Shown: piece after piece, positions 15,445-24,274 of the stretch
Position numbering within the stretch: the first letter of the stretch is position 1
Layout: each line of letters starts with the position of its first letter
From: an uncultured Holophagaceae bacterium
GTDB lineage: Bacteria; Acidobacteriota; Holophagae; Holophagales; Holophagaceae
Assembly: GCA_903840385.1 (NCBI GenBank)
Contig: CAIMFT010000130.1
Coordinates: 1 to 38,575 of the forward strand
Length of the DNA: 38,575 bases
Direction: 5' to 3'
Translations under genes and position numbers: made by a program
The notes under the pieces: model-generated
What the model saw: the letters and a program-made list of their open reading frames with translations, nothing else
The model's database searches: none
Told to the model about the DNA's origin: nothing

Positions 15445-16599
15445 CTACTGCTTGCCACCCCAGGCATGGAGGCGCTCGGCGGCTTCGGCGAGGAGGGTCT
15501 CGGTCTTGCAGAAGGCGAAGCGGACGATGGGCGGGGGCTGGGGCTCGGTGGTGAAGCTGCTGTAGGGCACGGTGGCCACGCCAGCCTCCAGAATCAGCTG
15601 GGTGGCAAAAGTGGTGTCGTCCACCTGGGAGAAGGCGCCGTAGTCCGCCAGCACGTAGTAGGCGCCCTGGGGCGGGGTCACACGGAACCCGGCCCGGTCC
15701 AGGGCCCCGCAGAGCAGGTCCCGGCGACGGCGATAGGCCTCGGCCATGTCGGTGTAGTAGGACCTGGGCAGCGTCTCCATGGCCGTGGCCACAGCCTCCT
15801 GGAGGGGCGCCGGGGCACCCACGGTGAGGAAGTCGTGGACCTTGCGGATGGCGGCGGTGAGGGGCGCCGGGGCGATGATGGTGCCGATGCGCCAGCCGGT
15901 GATGGCGAAGGTCTTGGAGGCCCCGGAGATGGTGATGGTGCGCTCGGCCATGCCCGGCAGGGTGGCCATGGGGATGTGCTCGCCGGTGTAGAGGATGTGC
16001 TCGTAGATCTCGTCCGTGAAGACGTAGGCGTTGTGGCGCTGGCAGAGCTCGGCGATGCCCTGCAGCTCGGCCCGGCTGAAGACCTTGCCCGTGGGGTTGT
16101 TGGGGCTGTTCAGGATGATGGCCCGGGTGCGGGGCCCGAAGGCCCGGGCCAGGCGGTCCAGGTCCAGGGGCTCCGTGGCCGACAGGGGCACATGCACAGG
16201 CGTGGCGCCGCTGAGGATGGCGTCGGGGCCGTAGTTCTCGTACCAGGGCTCGAAGACCACCACCTCGTCCCGGGGGTCCACCAGGGCCAGCATCACCGCC
16301 GCCATGGCCTCGGTGGCGCCACAGGTGACGGTGACCTCCGTCTCCGGGTCCACGACCATGCCATAGAAGGCCAGCATCTTGGCGGCGACGGCCGCCCGCA
16401 GGCGGGGGGCGCCCCAGGTGACGGCGTACTGGTTCACGTCCGCCCGGATGGCGGCGATGGCGGCCTCCTTCACCGCCTCCGGTGCGGGGAAGTCCGGGAA
16501 GCCCTGGGCCAGGTTGATGGCGTTGTGCACCCGGGCCAGGCGGGTCATGCCGCGAATCACCGATTCCGTGAAGCCGTGGGTGCGTTGGGCGGTGTGCAT
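15445..16599 (-). CDS. PLP-dependent class I/II aminotransferase
   Basis: The start at 16599 is chosen because AGGAG precedes that ATG; an ATG 24 bases further up lacks a site. The protein has 384 residues and fold type I aminotransferase features: INLAQGFPDFPAPE near the start, the NSPNNPTG substrate and cofactor motif, DEIYEH, and SGASKTFAITGWRIG with the Schiff-base lysine at about 229. It ends with the arginine-containing VRFAF segment. The sequence style is that of the kynurenine/glutamine transaminase K and methionine aminotransferase group. Such enzymes accept methionine, glutamine or aromatic amino acids, so exact specificity is open. It follows a GC-rich hairpin downstream of a secreted peptidase gene, and the solitary tRNA-Thr lies beyond its 3' end. 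Confidence 0.88.
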   Translation of the reverse strand: MHTAQRTHGFTESVIRGMTRLARVHNAINLAQGFPDFPAPEAVKEAAIAAIRADVNQYAVTWGAPRLRAAVAAKMLAFYGMVVDPETEVTVTCGATEAMAAVMLALVDPRDEVVVFEPWYENYGPDAILSGATPVHVPLSATEPLDLDRLARAFGPRTRAIILNSPNNPTGKVFSRAELQGIAELCQRHNAYVFTDEIYEHILYTGEHIPMATLPGMAERTITISGASKTFAITGWRIGTIIAPAPLTAAIRKVHDFLTVGAPAPLQEAVATAMETLPRSYYTDMAEAYRRRRDLLCGALDRAGFRVTPPQGAYYVLADYGAFSQVDDTTFATQLILEAGVATVPYSSFTTEPQPPPIVRFAFCKTETLLAEAAERLHAWGGKQ

Positions 16600-16651
16600 G
16601 GGGCTCCTGCGGGTATGCGGCATTGTGCCAGAGCAGACCCCCGGACGGACC

Positions 16652-16685
16652 GCCGGCCCTCCCCTGGTACCAAAGGAGGGCCGGC
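16652..16685. terminator. Strong GC-rich hairpin after the prolyl oligopeptidase gene
   Basis: GCCGGCCCTCC (16652-16662) pairs perfectly over 11 bp with GGAGGGCCGGC (16675-16685) around a 12-base loop. It starts about 14 bases past the minus-strand peptidase stop and lies upstream of the aminotransferase gene. No T-run follows on either strand, so it may be a U-less terminator or an RNA-stabilising stem. Confidence 0.55.
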
Positions 16686-16699
16686 TTCCTGCGGCAGGT

Positions 16700-18841
16700 C
16701 TACTTCCCGAAGCCCTTCGGGAGGGTCATGGTGAGGTTCTTCACCAGGAAGGCCCACTGGTCGGCCCGCTCGGCAATCTGCTTGGCGGTGGGCTTGCCGG
16801 CACCGTGGCCCGCATTGGTCTCGATGCGGGTGAGCACCGGGGCCGAGCCGGCCTGGACGGCCTGGAGGGTGGCGATGAACTTATGGCTGTGGGCGGGCAC
16901 CACGCGGTCATCGTGGTCCCCGGTGGTCACCAGCGTAGGCGGGTACTTCACGCCCGCCTTGAGGGTGTGCACAGGGCTGTAGGTCATGAGGTACTTGAAG
17001 CCGTCGGCCTCGTCGGAGCAGTCGTAGTCGCTCTTCCACATCCAGCCGATGGTGAACTTGTGGTACCGCAGCATGTCCATGACGCCCACGGCGGGCAGGG
17101 CTGCGCCGAAGAGCTCCGGGCGCTGGGCCATGCAGGCGCCCACCAGCAGGCCGCCGTTGGAGCCACCGTGGATGGCCAGCTTGGGGGTGGAGGTGTACTT
17201 CTCCGCAATGAGCCACTCGGCGGCGGCAATGAAGTCATCAAACACGTTCTGCTTCTTCTTCAGGCGACCCGCCTCGTACCAGGCCCGACCGTACTCACTC
17301 CCACCCCGGAGGCAGGCGTTGGCGAAGACGCCACCCAGCTCCATCCAGGCCAGGTTGGCCGGGCTGTAGCCGGGGGCGGCGGGGATGTTGAAGCCGCCGT
17401 AGCCGTAGAGCAGCGTGGGGTTGGTGCCGTCCAGCTTGAGGCCCTTCTTGTGGGCCAGGAACATGGGGATGCGGGTGCCATCCTTGCTGTTGTAGAAGAC
17501 CTGCGTCACCTCGTAGGCGGCGGGATCAAAGGCCAGCTTGGGCTGGCGGAAGACCTCGCTCTTGCCGGTGGCAAAGTCGTAGCGGTAGAGGGTGGTGGGG
17601 CGGTTGTAGCTGGTGAAGCCGTAGAAGGCCTCGGTGTGGGTGCGGCGGCCGCCGAAGCCTGACAGCGAGCCCACGCCAGGCAGGGCGATCTCCCGCTCCA
17701 GCTTGCCCTGCAGGTCATAGAGGCGGACGGTGTTGAGGGCATGGATGCGCCAGGTGGCGGCGAAGCGGCCGGCCACGAGGCTCACGCCCGCCAGCACGTC
17801 CCGGCCCGGGCCCTCAGCCAGGATGGTCTTCCAGGCGGCGGGCTCAGGGCTGCCCTTCTGGATGGCCACCAGGCGGCTGCGGGGGGCACCCTGGTCCGTC
17901 ATGACATAGAAGGTGTCGCCATCGCTGCCGACGATGCGGTAGGTGGCGTCGAACTTGTCGAGGAAGGGCTCCACCTTCGCCCCGGGCTTGGTCAGGTCCT
18001 TGAGGAAGACCCGGCTGCGGCGGTCCGTGCCCTGGTTCTGGTAGATCACCAGCCAGCGGCCATCGTCCGTGGGGCCGGCGCCGAAGCCCCAGTCCGGCTG
18101 GTCCGGGCGCTCGTAGATGACCTCGTCCTGCTCCACCGGGCTGCCCAGGCGGTGGAAGAACAGCTGCTGGTTCTTGAAGACGCCGGTGAGGGCGCTGCGG
18201 TCCTTGGGCAGGGGGTAGCGGGTGTAGTAGAACCCGCTGCCGTCCTGGGCCCAGCCGCCCACGCTGTTGCGACCCAGGGGCAGCTCATCGGCCAGGTCCT
18301 GGCCGGTCTCGACGGTGCGCACCTTCCAGATGTTCAGGTCGGCGCCGCCCTTGGAGAGCGAGTAGGCCATGAGCTTGCCGTCCTCGGTGAACACGGTGCT
18401 GCCCAGGCTGACGGTGCCATCGGTGCTGAGGCTGTTGGGGTCCAGCAGCACCCGGCCCCGGTCCTTGAGGTCCGTGGTGATGTAGAGGACGCCCTGGTTC
18501 TGCAGGCCGGTGTTGTGCGAGTAGACGTAGACCTTCCCATGGCGGCTAGGGGCGCCGAACTTCTCGTAGTCCCACAGCTTGGTCAGGCGGGACTCGATGG
18601 CCTTCCGCTCGGGGATCTGCCCCAGGTAGCCCTGGGTCACCTTGTTCTGGGCCTCCACCCAGGCGGCGGTCTCGGCGCTGCGGTCGTCCTCCAGCCAGCG
18701 GTAGGGGTCGGCCACCTTGGTGCCGTGGTAGTCGTCCACCACGTCGGCCTTGCGGGTGGTCGGGTAGGTCAGCGGGGTCTGCGCTGGCAGGGCCAGGGTG
18801 GCCAGGGCCACGAGGCAGGCGGTGGCAAGGCGGCGGGACAT
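16700..18841 (-). CDS. Secreted prolyl oligopeptidase family protein (S9A), copy 1
   Basis: The ATG at 18841 follows GGAGG and gives 713 residues with a signal peptide (LATACLVALATLALPAQ). The N-terminal part (YHGTKVADPYRWLED, a family signature) leads into a seven-bladed propeller. The C-terminal alpha/beta-hydrolase domain carries GGSNGGLLVG with nucleophile Ser561, the acid in TGDHDDRV and the base in NAGHGAGK. The length is usual for prolyl oligopeptidases, which cut short peptides after proline. With a signal peptide it should act in the periplasm. A close paralogue lies immediately upstream on the same strand, 53 bp away, so the two are probably one transcript and arose by tandem duplication. 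Confidence 0.93.
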   Translation of the reverse strand: MSRRLATACLVALATLALPAQTPLTYPTTRKADVVDDYHGTKVADPYRWLEDDRSAETAAWVEAQNKVTQGYLGQIPERKAIESRLTKLWDYEKFGAPSRHGKVYVYSHNTGLQNQGVLYITTDLKDRGRVLLDPNSLSTDGTVSLGSTVFTEDGKLMAYSLSKGGADLNIWKVRTVETGQDLADELPLGRNSVGGWAQDGSGFYYTRYPLPKDRSALTGVFKNQQLFFHRLGSPVEQDEVIYERPDQPDWGFGAGPTDDGRWLVIYQNQGTDRRSRVFLKDLTKPGAKVEPFLDKFDATYRIVGSDGDTFYVMTDQGAPRSRLVAIQKGSPEPAAWKTILAEGPGRDVLAGVSLVAGRFAATWRIHALNTVRLYDLQGKLEREIALPGVGSLSGFGGRRTHTEAFYGFTSYNRPTTLYRYDFATGKSEVFRQPKLAFDPAAYEVTQVFYNSKDGTRIPMFLAHKKGLKLDGTNPTLLYGYGGFNIPAAPGYSPANLAWMELGGVFANACLRGGSEYGRAWYEAGRLKKKQNVFDDFIAAAEWLIAEKYTSTPKLAIHGGSNGGLLVGACMAQRPELFGAALPAVGVMDMLRYHKFTIGWMWKSDYDCSDEADGFKYLMTYSPVHTLKAGVKYPPTLVTTGDHDDRVVPAHSHKFIATLQAVQAGSAPVLTRIETNAGHGAGKPTAKQIAERADQWAFLVKNLTMTLPKGFGK

Positions 18842-18894
18842 GGGAAGCCTCCGGGGTCGGGATTGAGCAGACATGATACCTCGCAAGACTATGG

Positions 18895-21012
18895 TTAGTG
18901 GGGCTGCTTCATGCCCAGGTTCTGGATGAGGAAGGCCAGCACGTCCGCCCGCTCGGCGATGGCCTTGGCGGTGGGCTTGCCGGCGCCATGGCCAGCACTG
19001 GTCTCGATGCGGGTGAGCACGGGCGCGGGACCGGCCTGGGCGGCCTGGAGGGTGGCGGTGAACTTGTGGCTGTGGGCCGGCACCACCCGGTCATCGTGGT
19101 CCCCGGTGGTGACCAGGGTGGGGGGGTACTTCACGCCGGGCTTGAGGGTGTGGAGAGGCGAGTACTTCATGAGGGTCTCAAAGCCCTCCTTGGTCTCGCT
19201 GCTGCCGTAGTCACTCTTCCAGCCCCAGCCCAGGGTGAACTTGTGGAAGCGCAGCATGTCCATGACGCCCACCTCAGGCACGGCGGCACCGAAGAGGTCG
19301 GGACGCTGGGTGAGGACGGCCCCCACCAGCAGGCCCCCATTGGAGCCACCGTTGATGGCCAGCCTGGGCGTGGAGGTGTACTTCTGGCTGATGAGCCACT
19401 CGGCGGCGGCGATGAAGTCATCAAACACGTTCTGCTTCTTGTCCTTCCGGCCGGCCTCGTACCAGGCCAGGCCGTACTCACCGCCCCCCCGGAGGTTGGG
19501 CATGGCGTAGACCCCGCCCTGCTCCAGCCAGGCCAGGCGGGACACGGAGAACCAGGGGGTCAGGGACACATTGAAGCCGCCGTAGCCATAGAGCAGCGTG
19601 GGGTTCTTGCCATCGAGCTTGAGGCCCTTCTTGTGCACCAGGAACATGGGGATCTGGGTGCCGTCCTTGCTGGGGTAGAAGACCTGCTTCACCTGGAAGT
19701 CGGCGGGCCGGAAGGCCAGCTTGGGCTCGCGGAAGAGGCGGCTCCGGCGGGACTTCAGGTCCAGCCGGAAGATGGTGCCCGGATAGGTGAAGCTGCCGAA
19801 GGTGTAGAAGGTCTCGGTGTCCTCCCGGCGACCGCCGAAGCCGCTCACGGTGCCGAGGGCCGGCAGGGCCAGGTCCCCCTGCTTGCGGCCCTCCAGGTCA
19901 TGGAAGGTCACTGCGGAGTGGGCATCCCGCATCCAGGTGGCGACAAAGCGCCCGCCCACCAGGGACACGGACTCCAGGACTTCCCGGCCCTTGGCCTCGG
20001 GGATGAGGACGGTCCAGGCGAAGGCATCGGTGCGGCCCGGGCGGATGGCCACCAGGCGGTTCCGGGGGGCGCCTTGGTTGGTGAGGACGAAGAAGCGGTC
20101 GCCCTCGTTGTCCACGACGGTGTAGGTGGCGTCCATGCGGTCCAGGAAGGGCTCCACCGTGGCGCCGGGTCGGCTCAGGTCCTTGAGGAACAGGCTGGAC
20201 TCGGGGTTGGTGCCCTTCCCGGCGGAGATGACCAGCCAGCGGCCGTCATCGGTGACGGCGCCGGCCAGGTACCACTCGGGCTGATCGGGGCGGCTGTACA
20301 CCAGGGTGTCTTCGGTTTGGGGCGTACCCAGGCGGTGGAAGCAGAGCAGGTGGTTCTGGTTGATGCCGGTGAGGGCGTCCCCGCCCTTGGGGGACTCGTA
20401 GCGGCTGTAGAAGAAGCCGCTGCCGTCCTTCAGCCAGGACGCACCGCTGGCCTTGGACCAGCGCACCTCGTCGGCCAGGTCCTTGCCGGTGACCACGTCC
20501 CGCACCTTCCAGACCTGCCAGTCCGAGCCGGCGGCGGAGACCGCATAGGCCAGGTAGCGGCCATCCTCAGTGACGCTCAGGCCGCCCAGGGCCATGGTGC
20601 CGTCCGTGCTCAGGGTGTTGGGATCCAGCAGCACCCGGCCCCGGGCGGCGGGGTCCTCGGTGACAAAGAGGACGGCCTGATTCTGGAGGCCCGAGTTGTG
20701 GGAGTAGAAGTACCGGCCACCCCGCTTGAAGGGAGCGCTGAAGGTCTCGAAGTCCCAGAGCTTGGTCATGCGGTCCCGGAGCGCTTTCCGGCCGGGGATG
20801 GCCTCCAGGTAGGCATAGGTGACCTTGTTCTGGGCCTCCACCCAGGCCTTGGTCTCGGGCGAGTTATCGTCCTCCAGCCAGCGGTAGGGGTCGGCCACCT
20901 TGGTGCCGTGGTAGTCATCCACCACCGCTGACCGGTTGGTCGGGGGGTAGGTCAGGGGGGGCTGGGCGGCAAGGGCAACGCTAAGGGCGAGGGCCATGGC
21001 GGGAATCCTCAT
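18895..21012 (-). CDS. Secreted prolyl oligopeptidase family protein (S9A), copy 2
   Basis: The 705-residue protein starts at an ATG preceded by GGAGGACC. A short signal peptide (MRIPAMALALSVALAAQ) is followed by the same YHGTKVADPYRWLED signature as its neighbour. The catalytic domain has GGSNGGLLVGAV with nucleophile Ser557, TGDHDDRV and TSAGHGAGK, all intact. Identity to copy 1 is high at both protein and DNA level in the N-terminus and the catalytic domain, and lower across the propeller, where substrate access is set. This suggests duplication followed by change in specificity. It is the first gene of the pair and is divergent from the PhoH-family gene, with a 107-bp gap that holds a GCCGAG/CTCGGC inverted repeat. 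Confidence 0.93.
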   Translation of the reverse strand: MRIPAMALALSVALAAQPPLTYPPTNRSAVVDDYHGTKVADPYRWLEDDNSPETKAWVEAQNKVTYAYLEAIPGRKALRDRMTKLWDFETFSAPFKRGGRYFYSHNSGLQNQAVLFVTEDPAARGRVLLDPNTLSTDGTMALGGLSVTEDGRYLAYAVSAAGSDWQVWKVRDVVTGKDLADEVRWSKASGASWLKDGSGFFYSRYESPKGGDALTGINQNHLLCFHRLGTPQTEDTLVYSRPDQPEWYLAGAVTDDGRWLVISAGKGTNPESSLFLKDLSRPGATVEPFLDRMDATYTVVDNEGDRFFVLTNQGAPRNRLVAIRPGRTDAFAWTVLIPEAKGREVLESVSLVGGRFVATWMRDAHSAVTFHDLEGRKQGDLALPALGTVSGFGGRREDTETFYTFGSFTYPGTIFRLDLKSRRSRLFREPKLAFRPADFQVKQVFYPSKDGTQIPMFLVHKKGLKLDGKNPTLLYGYGGFNVSLTPWFSVSRLAWLEQGGVYAMPNLRGGGEYGLAWYEAGRKDKKQNVFDDFIAAAEWLISQKYTSTPRLAINGGSNGGLLVGAVLTQRPDLFGAAVPEVGVMDMLRFHKFTLGWGWKSDYGSSETKEGFETLMKYSPLHTLKPGVKYPPTLVTTGDHDDRVVPAHSHKFTATLQAAQAGPAPVLTRIETSAGHGAGKPTAKAIAERADVLAFLIQNLGMKQPH

Positions 21013-21119
21013 GCGGGTCCTCCGAGGGGGTGGTCATTCTGTCACCACACCGGCTTGGAATCCCAGTCGTGCATGCCGAGGCCCCTTGGTGGTAGGCTCG
21101 GCCAATCTTGGAGGTCGCT

Positions 21120-22451
21120 TTGGTCCCACCATCTGGCAAGAAGGTGTTTGTCCTCGACACGAACGTGCTCCTCCACGACCCCAACTCGATCCTGCACTTC
21201 CAGGAACACGATGTGGTGCTGCCCATCGTGGTCATCGAGGAAGTCGACCACTTCAAGAAGGACCAGACCGAAGTGGGGCGCAATGCCCGCGCGGTCTCCC
21301 GCCTGCTGGACCGCCTGCGGGCCCTGGGCAGCCTCAGCCGGGGCGTGCCCCTGGAGGGCGGCGGCTCCCTGAAGGTGGACGTGGCCGCCCACAGCCTGGA
21401 CGTGGGCATCCTCTCGGCGGACAAGCACAAGGCTGACAACCAGATCCTGGCCTGTGCCCGGGAGCTGCTCCACACCCGCAAGGAGCGGGTGGTGCTGGTC
21501 ACCAAGGACACCAACCTGCGCATCAAGGCTGACGCCATCGGCGTCCAGGCCGAGGACTACACCACCGACATGGTCGAGATGGACGAGCTCTACACGGGCC
21601 ACCGGACCTGGGAGGTGGCCTCGGCCCAGGTGGATCAGCTCTACGACGGCGGCCTGGCACCGGACCCCGCCCTGGCCCTGCAGCCCAACCAGTTCCTCAC
21701 CCTCATCGACCTGGCCAACCCCAGCCACACGGCCCTGGCCCGCTTCATGGTGGGCGAGGGCCTGCTCCGCCCCCTGAAGCGCATGGAGGCCTACCCCTGG
21801 GGCATCAAGCCCCGGAACAGGGAGCAGCAGTTCGCCATGGAGCTGCTGCTGGACCCCGCCGTCCAGGTGGTCACCCTCCTGGGCAAGGCCGGTACCGGCA
21901 AGACCCTCATGGCCATCGCCGCCGGCCTCCAGCAGGTGGTGGACGATGAGGCCTACGACAAGATCCTGGTGAGCCGCCCGGTCATGCCCATGGGCCGGGA
22001 CCTGGGCTACCTGCCGGGGGACATCAGCGAGAAGCTGCGCCCCTACATGCAGCCCATCTACGACAACCTCGAGTTCATCGTGGCTGCCAACACCGAGGCC
22101 CGGCGCCGCAGCACCATGACCGGCGGCCAGCTGGAAGAGGCCGGCTACCTCAGCGTGGAGCCCCTCACCTACATCCGCGGCCGCAGCATCCCCAAGCAGT
22201 ACCTGGTGGTGGACGAGGCCCAGAACCTGACGCCCCACGAGGTAAAGACCATCCTCACCCGCGCCGGGGAGGGCACCAAGGTGATCTTCACCGGGGACCC
22301 GCACCAGATCGACAACCCCTATGTGGATGCCAGCACCAATGGCCTCAGCTACCTTGCCGAGCACTTCAAGCAGCTGGACATCTCCGGCCACATGACCCTC
22401 ACGAAGGGCGAGCGCAGCCGGCTGGCGGAGCTGGCGAGCAACCTTCTCTAG
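21120..22451 (+). CDS. phoH: PIN-PhoH family ATPase
   Basis: The best start is TTG at 21120, five bases after GGAGG, giving 443 residues; another TTG at 21108 overlaps that ribosome site. Residues about 8-150 are a PIN nuclease domain with VLDTNVLLHD, the IEEVDHFKK acidic motif, KADNQILACA and VTKDTNLR supplying acidic residues. Residues about 230-443 are a PhoH ATPase with Walker A GKAGTGKT, PVMPMGRDLGYLPGD, Walker B YLVVDEAQN and FTGDPHQID. PIN-PhoH proteins are thought to act as RNA helicases with RNase activity; this is known for the family and not shown here. A small membrane protein gene follows after 9 bp and is probably cotranscribed. Confidence 0.93.
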   Translation: MVPPSGKKVFVLDTNVLLHDPNSILHFQEHDVVLPIVVIEEVDHFKKDQTEVGRNARAVSRLLDRLRALGSLSRGVPLEGGGSLKVDVAAHSLDVGILSADKHKADNQILACARELLHTRKERVVLVTKDTNLRIKADAIGVQAEDYTTDMVEMDELYTGHRTWEVASAQVDQLYDGGLAPDPALALQPNQFLTLIDLANPSHTALARFMVGEGLLRPLKRMEAYPWGIKPRNREQQFAMELLLDPAVQVVTLLGKAGTGKTLMAIAAGLQQVVDDEAYDKILVSRPVMPMGRDLGYLPGDISEKLRPYMQPIYDNLEFIVAANTEARRRSTMTGGQLEEAGYLSVEPLTYIRGRSIPKQYLVVDEAQNLTPHEVKTILTRAGEGTKVIFTGDPHQIDNPYVDASTNGLSYLAEHFKQLDISGHMTLTKGERSRLAELASNLL

Positions 22452-22460
22452 GAGCTCCCC

Positions 22461-23042
22461 ATGGCGGATGGATCCTGGGACAACGGTGGCGCGGGCGTCC
22501 CCGCCAAGACCGGGCTGCCCACCTGGGGCAAGGTGCTCCTGGGCTGCGGCATCACGGCCGTGGTGGTTATGGTCACCTGCGCCGGGGGCCTGGCCTACGT
22601 GGCCAACCGGGTGAGCAAGGACCCCAAGGCCTTCGAGAGCAAGGTGAAGGGCTGGGTGCTGGAACAGGCCCGCCCCGAGTGGGAGGACTTCCGCACCGTG
22701 GTCACGCAGCTGCACACGGATGCCGGCTGCCAGGCCCTCTATGCCGCCCAGCCCGCCCTGGCCCAGACCTGGCCCACGGAGCCGGCCTTCCTGGCCGCCG
22801 CAGCCCGCTGGCGCAAGGACCTCGCCCCATTGCCGGACCTTGGCCCGGACCTCCTGGAGGGGGATGGCCTGCAGCTGAACAAGGGGATGGGTGGCAAGGT
22901 CACCCTGGGCTGGCGTCCCCAGAAGGGCCGCTCCGTGAAGGTGACCTTTGGCCCCCGCCCCCGCCCCGGGGACCCGACCCCCCGCCCCATCCTGGCCCTC
23001 GAGGTGCGGGCCGCCCAGGGCCAGAGCACCGATCAGGATTGA
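22461..23042 (+). CDS. Hypothetical single-pass membrane protein
   Basis: The 193-residue protein starts at an ATG preceded by AGGAG, 9 bp after the phoH stop. One membrane segment lies at about 25-48 (VLLGCGITAVVVMVTCAGGLAYVA), after a short glycine-rich cytoplasmic start. The remainder, predicted outside, starts with a helix (KVKGWVLEQARPEWEDF) and has a basic, proline-rich tail (FGPRPRPGDPTPRP). I recognise no family. The spacing suggests it is cotranscribed with phoH, and tyrS begins 32 bp after its end. Confidence 0.75.
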   Translation: MADGSWDNGGAGVPAKTGLPTWGKVLLGCGITAVVVMVTCAGGLAYVANRVSKDPKAFESKVKGWVLEQARPEWEDFRTVVTQLHTDAGCQALYAAQPALAQTWPTEPAFLAAAARWRKDLAPLPDLGPDLLEGDGLQLNKGMGGKVTLGWRPQKGRSVKVTFGPRPRPGDPTPRPILALEVRAAQGQSTDQD

Positions 23043-23074
23043 GCCCGAAGGGGTTTTGAGCCAAGATTCAGCCT

Positions 23075-24274
23075 ATGACCGCCGCTGCTCTGTCCGCTCC
23101 TGACGCCCTGACCCTCCTGACCAAGGGCACTGTGACCTGCCACAAGGTGGAGCAGCTCGCGGCCAAGCTCAAGGAAGGACGGCCCCTGCGCATCAAGGCC
23201 GGCTTTGATCCCACTGCCCCCGACCTGCACCTGGGCCACGGCGTGCTCATCCGCAAGATGGCCCAGTTCCAGAAGCTTGGCCACGAGGTGACCTTCCTCA
23301 TCGGCGACTTCACCGGGCTCATCGGCGACCCCACAGGCAAGAAGGCAACTCGGCCGGCCCTCACCCGCGAGGAGGTCCTGGCCAACGCCGAGACCTACAA
23401 GACCCAGGTCTTCCGCATCCTGGACCCTGAAAAAACCATTATCCGCTTCAACAGCGAGTGGTTCAGCGACTTCCGGGGCGAGCAGTGGATCCGCCTGGCC
23501 TCCCGCTTCACCCTGGCCCAGATGCTGGAGCGCAACGACTTCCAGAAGCGCATGAGCGCCCAGGAGCCCATCTCGATCCACGAGCTCATGTACCCCATGA
23601 GCCAGGCCTATGACAGCGTGGCCCTGGAGGCCGATGTGGAGCTGGGCGGCAACGACCAGCTGTTCAACCTCATGCAGGGGCGCATCCTGCAGGAGGCCAT
23701 GGGCCAGAAGCCCCAGATCGTGCTGACGGTGCCCCTGCTGGTGGGCCTGGACGGCGTCGAGAAGATGTCCAAGTCCCTGGGCAACTACATCGGGTTCATG
23801 GAGGATGCCGACACCCAGTTCGGCAAGGCCATGAGCGTCAGCGACACCCTCATGTGGGACTGGTACCTGCTCCTCACGGACCTCCTGCCCGCCCAGATAG
23901 AGGCTCTCAAGCTGGGCCACCCCATGGATGCCAAGAAGGGCCTGGCCCGCCAGATCGTCTCGGACTTCCATGGCGCCGCCGCCGGCCGGGAGGCCGAGGA
24001 GCGCTGGACCCGCCGCTTCAGCGAGCGCAGCCAGGAGGAGGCCCCGGAGGTCGCCGTGGCTGCCACCGAGGGCGAGGTCCCCCTCACCCGCCTGCTGGTG
24101 GACCGGGGCCTGGCCGCCAGCCGCAAGGAGGCCGAGCGCCTCATCACCCAGGGGGCCGTGAGCCTGGATGGGCAGAAGGCACAGGACTCCGCCCTCCGGC
24201 TGGCCCTGAGCCCGGGCCAGTCCCTCCTGGTGAAGGTGGGCAAGCTGAAGCTCGAGCGCTGGGTGGTGGCATGA
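23075..24274 (+). CDS. tyrS: Tyrosyl-tRNA synthetase
   Basis: The 399-residue enzyme charges tRNA-Tyr with tyrosine in the cytoplasm. It has the class I signature HLGHG at 52-56 (the HIGH motif), preceded by [20 protein letters not shown] is at 230-234. A C-terminal S4 RNA-binding domain ([31 protein letters not shown]) completes it. The sequence type is the TyrZ-like bacterial form. Length and motif spacing are normal. The stop codon overlaps the ATG of the following DUF4388-SPOR gene (ATGA), an unusual coupling for a synthetase gene. Confidence 0.97.
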   Translation: MTAAALSAPDALTLLTKGTVTCHKVEQLAAKLKEGRPLRIKAGFDPTAPDLHLGHGVLIRKMAQFQKLGHEVTFLIGDFTGLIGDPTGKKATRPALTREEVLANAETYKTQVFRILDPEKTIIRFNSEWFSDFRGEQWIRLASRFTLAQMLERNDFQKRMSAQEPISIHELMYPMSQAYDSVALEADVELGGNDQLFNLMQGRILQEAMGQKPQIVLTVPLLVGLDGVEKMSKSLGNYIGFMEDADTQFGKAMSVSDTLMWDWYLLLTDLLPAQIEALKLGHPMDAKKGLARQIVSDFHGAAAGREAEERWTRRFSERSQEEAPEVAVAATEGEVPLTRLLVDRGLAASRKEAERLITQGAVSLDGQKAQDSALRLALSPGQSLLVKVGKLKLERWVVA

